NCBI RefSeq assembly: GCF_900128925.1
Contig: NZ_FQUJ01000009.1
Span: forward strand, 113,148 to 176,188
From: Modicisalibacter ilicicola DSM 19980
GTDB lineage: Bacteria; Pseudomonadota; Gammaproteobacteria; Pseudomonadales; Halomonadaceae
Length of the DNA stretch: 63,041 bases
Direction of reading: 5' to 3'
Every line of letters starts with the position of its first letter. Within the stretch, counting starts at the first letter, position 1. A model generated the notes under the pieces. That model ran no database searches, had not been told where the DNA came from, and was given only the letters and a program-made list of their open reading frames with translations. This document shows positions 62,417-63,041 of this stretch, in pieces. The position numbers and the translations under genes are program-made.

Positions 62417-62445
62417 TTGTCAGCGTCCGCCGAGATCCGTAGAGT
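62417..62445 (+). promoter_or_regulatory. distal rrn promoter
   Basis: TTGTCA (62417-62422), 17-base spacer, TAGAGT (62440-62445), followed by ACGCATC. The TAGArTACGC context is shared with the proximal promoter 174 bases downstream. Confidence 0.5.
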
Positions 62446-62591
62446 ACGCATCCGCTGCCGCCGACGAGCCTTCGTCGATGGCGGTATTGAAAAGCCAAGT
62501 CCTTGATGATCAATGAGTTTCGAGAGCTTCTTGTCGAGCTCGCCCAAATGATCGTCACTTGAAAGGATCGACTTTTTGCACCGCGCCAGGG

Positions 62592-62619
62592 TTGACAGCA
62601 TCGCCCGGTTCGGTAGAAT
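62592..62619 (+). promoter_or_regulatory. proximal rrn promoter
   Basis: A perfect TTGACA (62592-62597), the 16-base spacer typical of rRNA promoters, then TAGAAT (62614-62619) followed by a GC-containing discriminator. A T-run with upstream A/T bases at about 62565-62578 may act as an UP element. The 477-bp gap between tyrS and 16S holds this, the distal promoter and boxA; nothing coding is seen. Confidence 0.75.
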
Positions 62620-62705
62620 ACGCCTCTCTCGCAACGAGGCCGCCCACAGACAGGGCGTGGGTTGATAAAACCAAGGGTTGATGCGGTTATCGGCCCGGTT
62701 GCGAC

Positions 62706-62717
62706 GCTCTTTAACAA
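62706..62717 (+). promoter_or_regulatory. boxA antitermination site of the rrn leader
   Basis: GCTCTTTAACAA matches the E. coli rrn boxA core (TGCTCTTTAACA). It would recruit NusB/S10 with NusA (encoded at 29.9 kb) for antitermination. Confidence 0.85.
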
Positions 62718-62859
62718 TCGATCAGGTAATTCATGTGGGCGCTTGTCGGCGAGGGGTGACGCAGTCACCTAACTCGAGGCAAGCGACGCGTCAAGCACGT
62801 TTGACCTTGAACCAGTTTGGTCCGCTGCCTGTATTGCAGGACAAGGACTATCAGACTTT

Positions 62860-63041
62860 AACTGAAGAGTTTGATCATGGCTCAGATTGAACGCTGGCGG
62901 CAGGCTTAACACATGCAAGTCGAGCGGCAGCACGGGGAGCTTGCTCCCTGGTGGCGAGCGGCGGACGGGTGAGTAATGCATAGGAATCTGCCCGGTAGTG
63001 GGGGATAACCTGGGGAAACCCAGGCTAATACCGCATACGTC
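62860..63041 (+). rRNA. 16S ribosomal RNA, 5' part (cut by window end)
   Basis: The first 182 nt, starting AACTGAAGAGTTTGATCATGG, with the conserved GCTGGCGGCAGGC, ACACATGCAAGTCGAGCGG and GACGGGTGAGTAATGC segments. The 3' side of the V1 loop and the GATAACCTGGGGAAACCCAGG stretch match Halomonadaceae 16S as I recall them. Truncated by the window edge. Confidence 0.97.

Overview
The window is a GC-rich gammaproteobacterial chromosome segment. The 5' end of a 16S rRNA gene at the right edge, the protein sequences and the gene order point to Halomonadaceae (Halomonas or a close relative). Gene order over most of the window matches, from memory, the Pseudomonas chromosome from the tmRNA/fur region through grpE-dnaK-dnaJ, carAB-greA, ftsH-glmM, nusA-infB-pnp to pcnB-cbrAB-dksA. 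It is therefore mostly a conserved housekeeping backbone, with small accessory insertions at the left end and around 12.7-16 kb. The identifications below rest on reading motifs and context; no database search was run.

Layout. 1-0.9 kb: a truncated DUF6708-type gene and a tiny ORF. 0.9-8.5 kb: an MscS-type channel, a small zinc-ribbon protein, tmRNA and smpB (trans-translation), ratA-rnfH, bamE, fur and recN (with a LexA box). 8.6-12.7 kb: the grpE, dnaK, dnaJ heat-shock genes with two clear sigma-32 promoters. 12.7-16 kb: a divergent pair of amino-acid catabolic enzymes and a phytase-like lipoprotein. 16.1-22.1 kb: dapB, carA, carB, greA with an attenuator-like leader. 22.1-28.9 kb: yhbY, rlmE, ftsH, folP, glmM, tpiA, secG. 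28.9-38 kb: tRNA-Leu(GAG), initiator tRNA, then rimP-nusA-infB-rbfA-truB-rpsO-pnp. 38-50 kb, all on the minus strand: dksA-gluQ-small membrane protein-cbrA-cbrB-(sRNA)-pcnB-folK-panB-panC and a thiolase. 50.2-62.4 kb: an aminotransferase, sfsA, a ChaN-type protein, DUF4426, metX-metW, yggT, proC, yggS, pilT-pilU, anmK and tyrS. 62.4-63.0 kb: tandem rrn promoters, boxA and the start of 16S rRNA.

The strongest non-coding signal is the apparent ~870-bp gap between cbrB and pcnB. Read on the minus strand it carries a -24/-12 sigma-54 promoter, an upstream enhancer-like element, about nine A-rich AANAANAA motifs separated by small hairpins, and a rho-independent terminator. These are the hallmarks of a CrcZ-type small RNA that titrates Hfq/Crc in carbon catabolite repression. 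It sits in the syntenic position, directly downstream of its presumed activator CbrB. Other signals worth attention are: the enhancer-like TGTTAC/GTAACA element repeated upstream of panB; an initiator tRNA whose 1-72 mismatch is U-U rather than C-A; a two-state hairpin in front of rpsO that could hide its Shine-Dalgarno; and a terminator in the carA leader.
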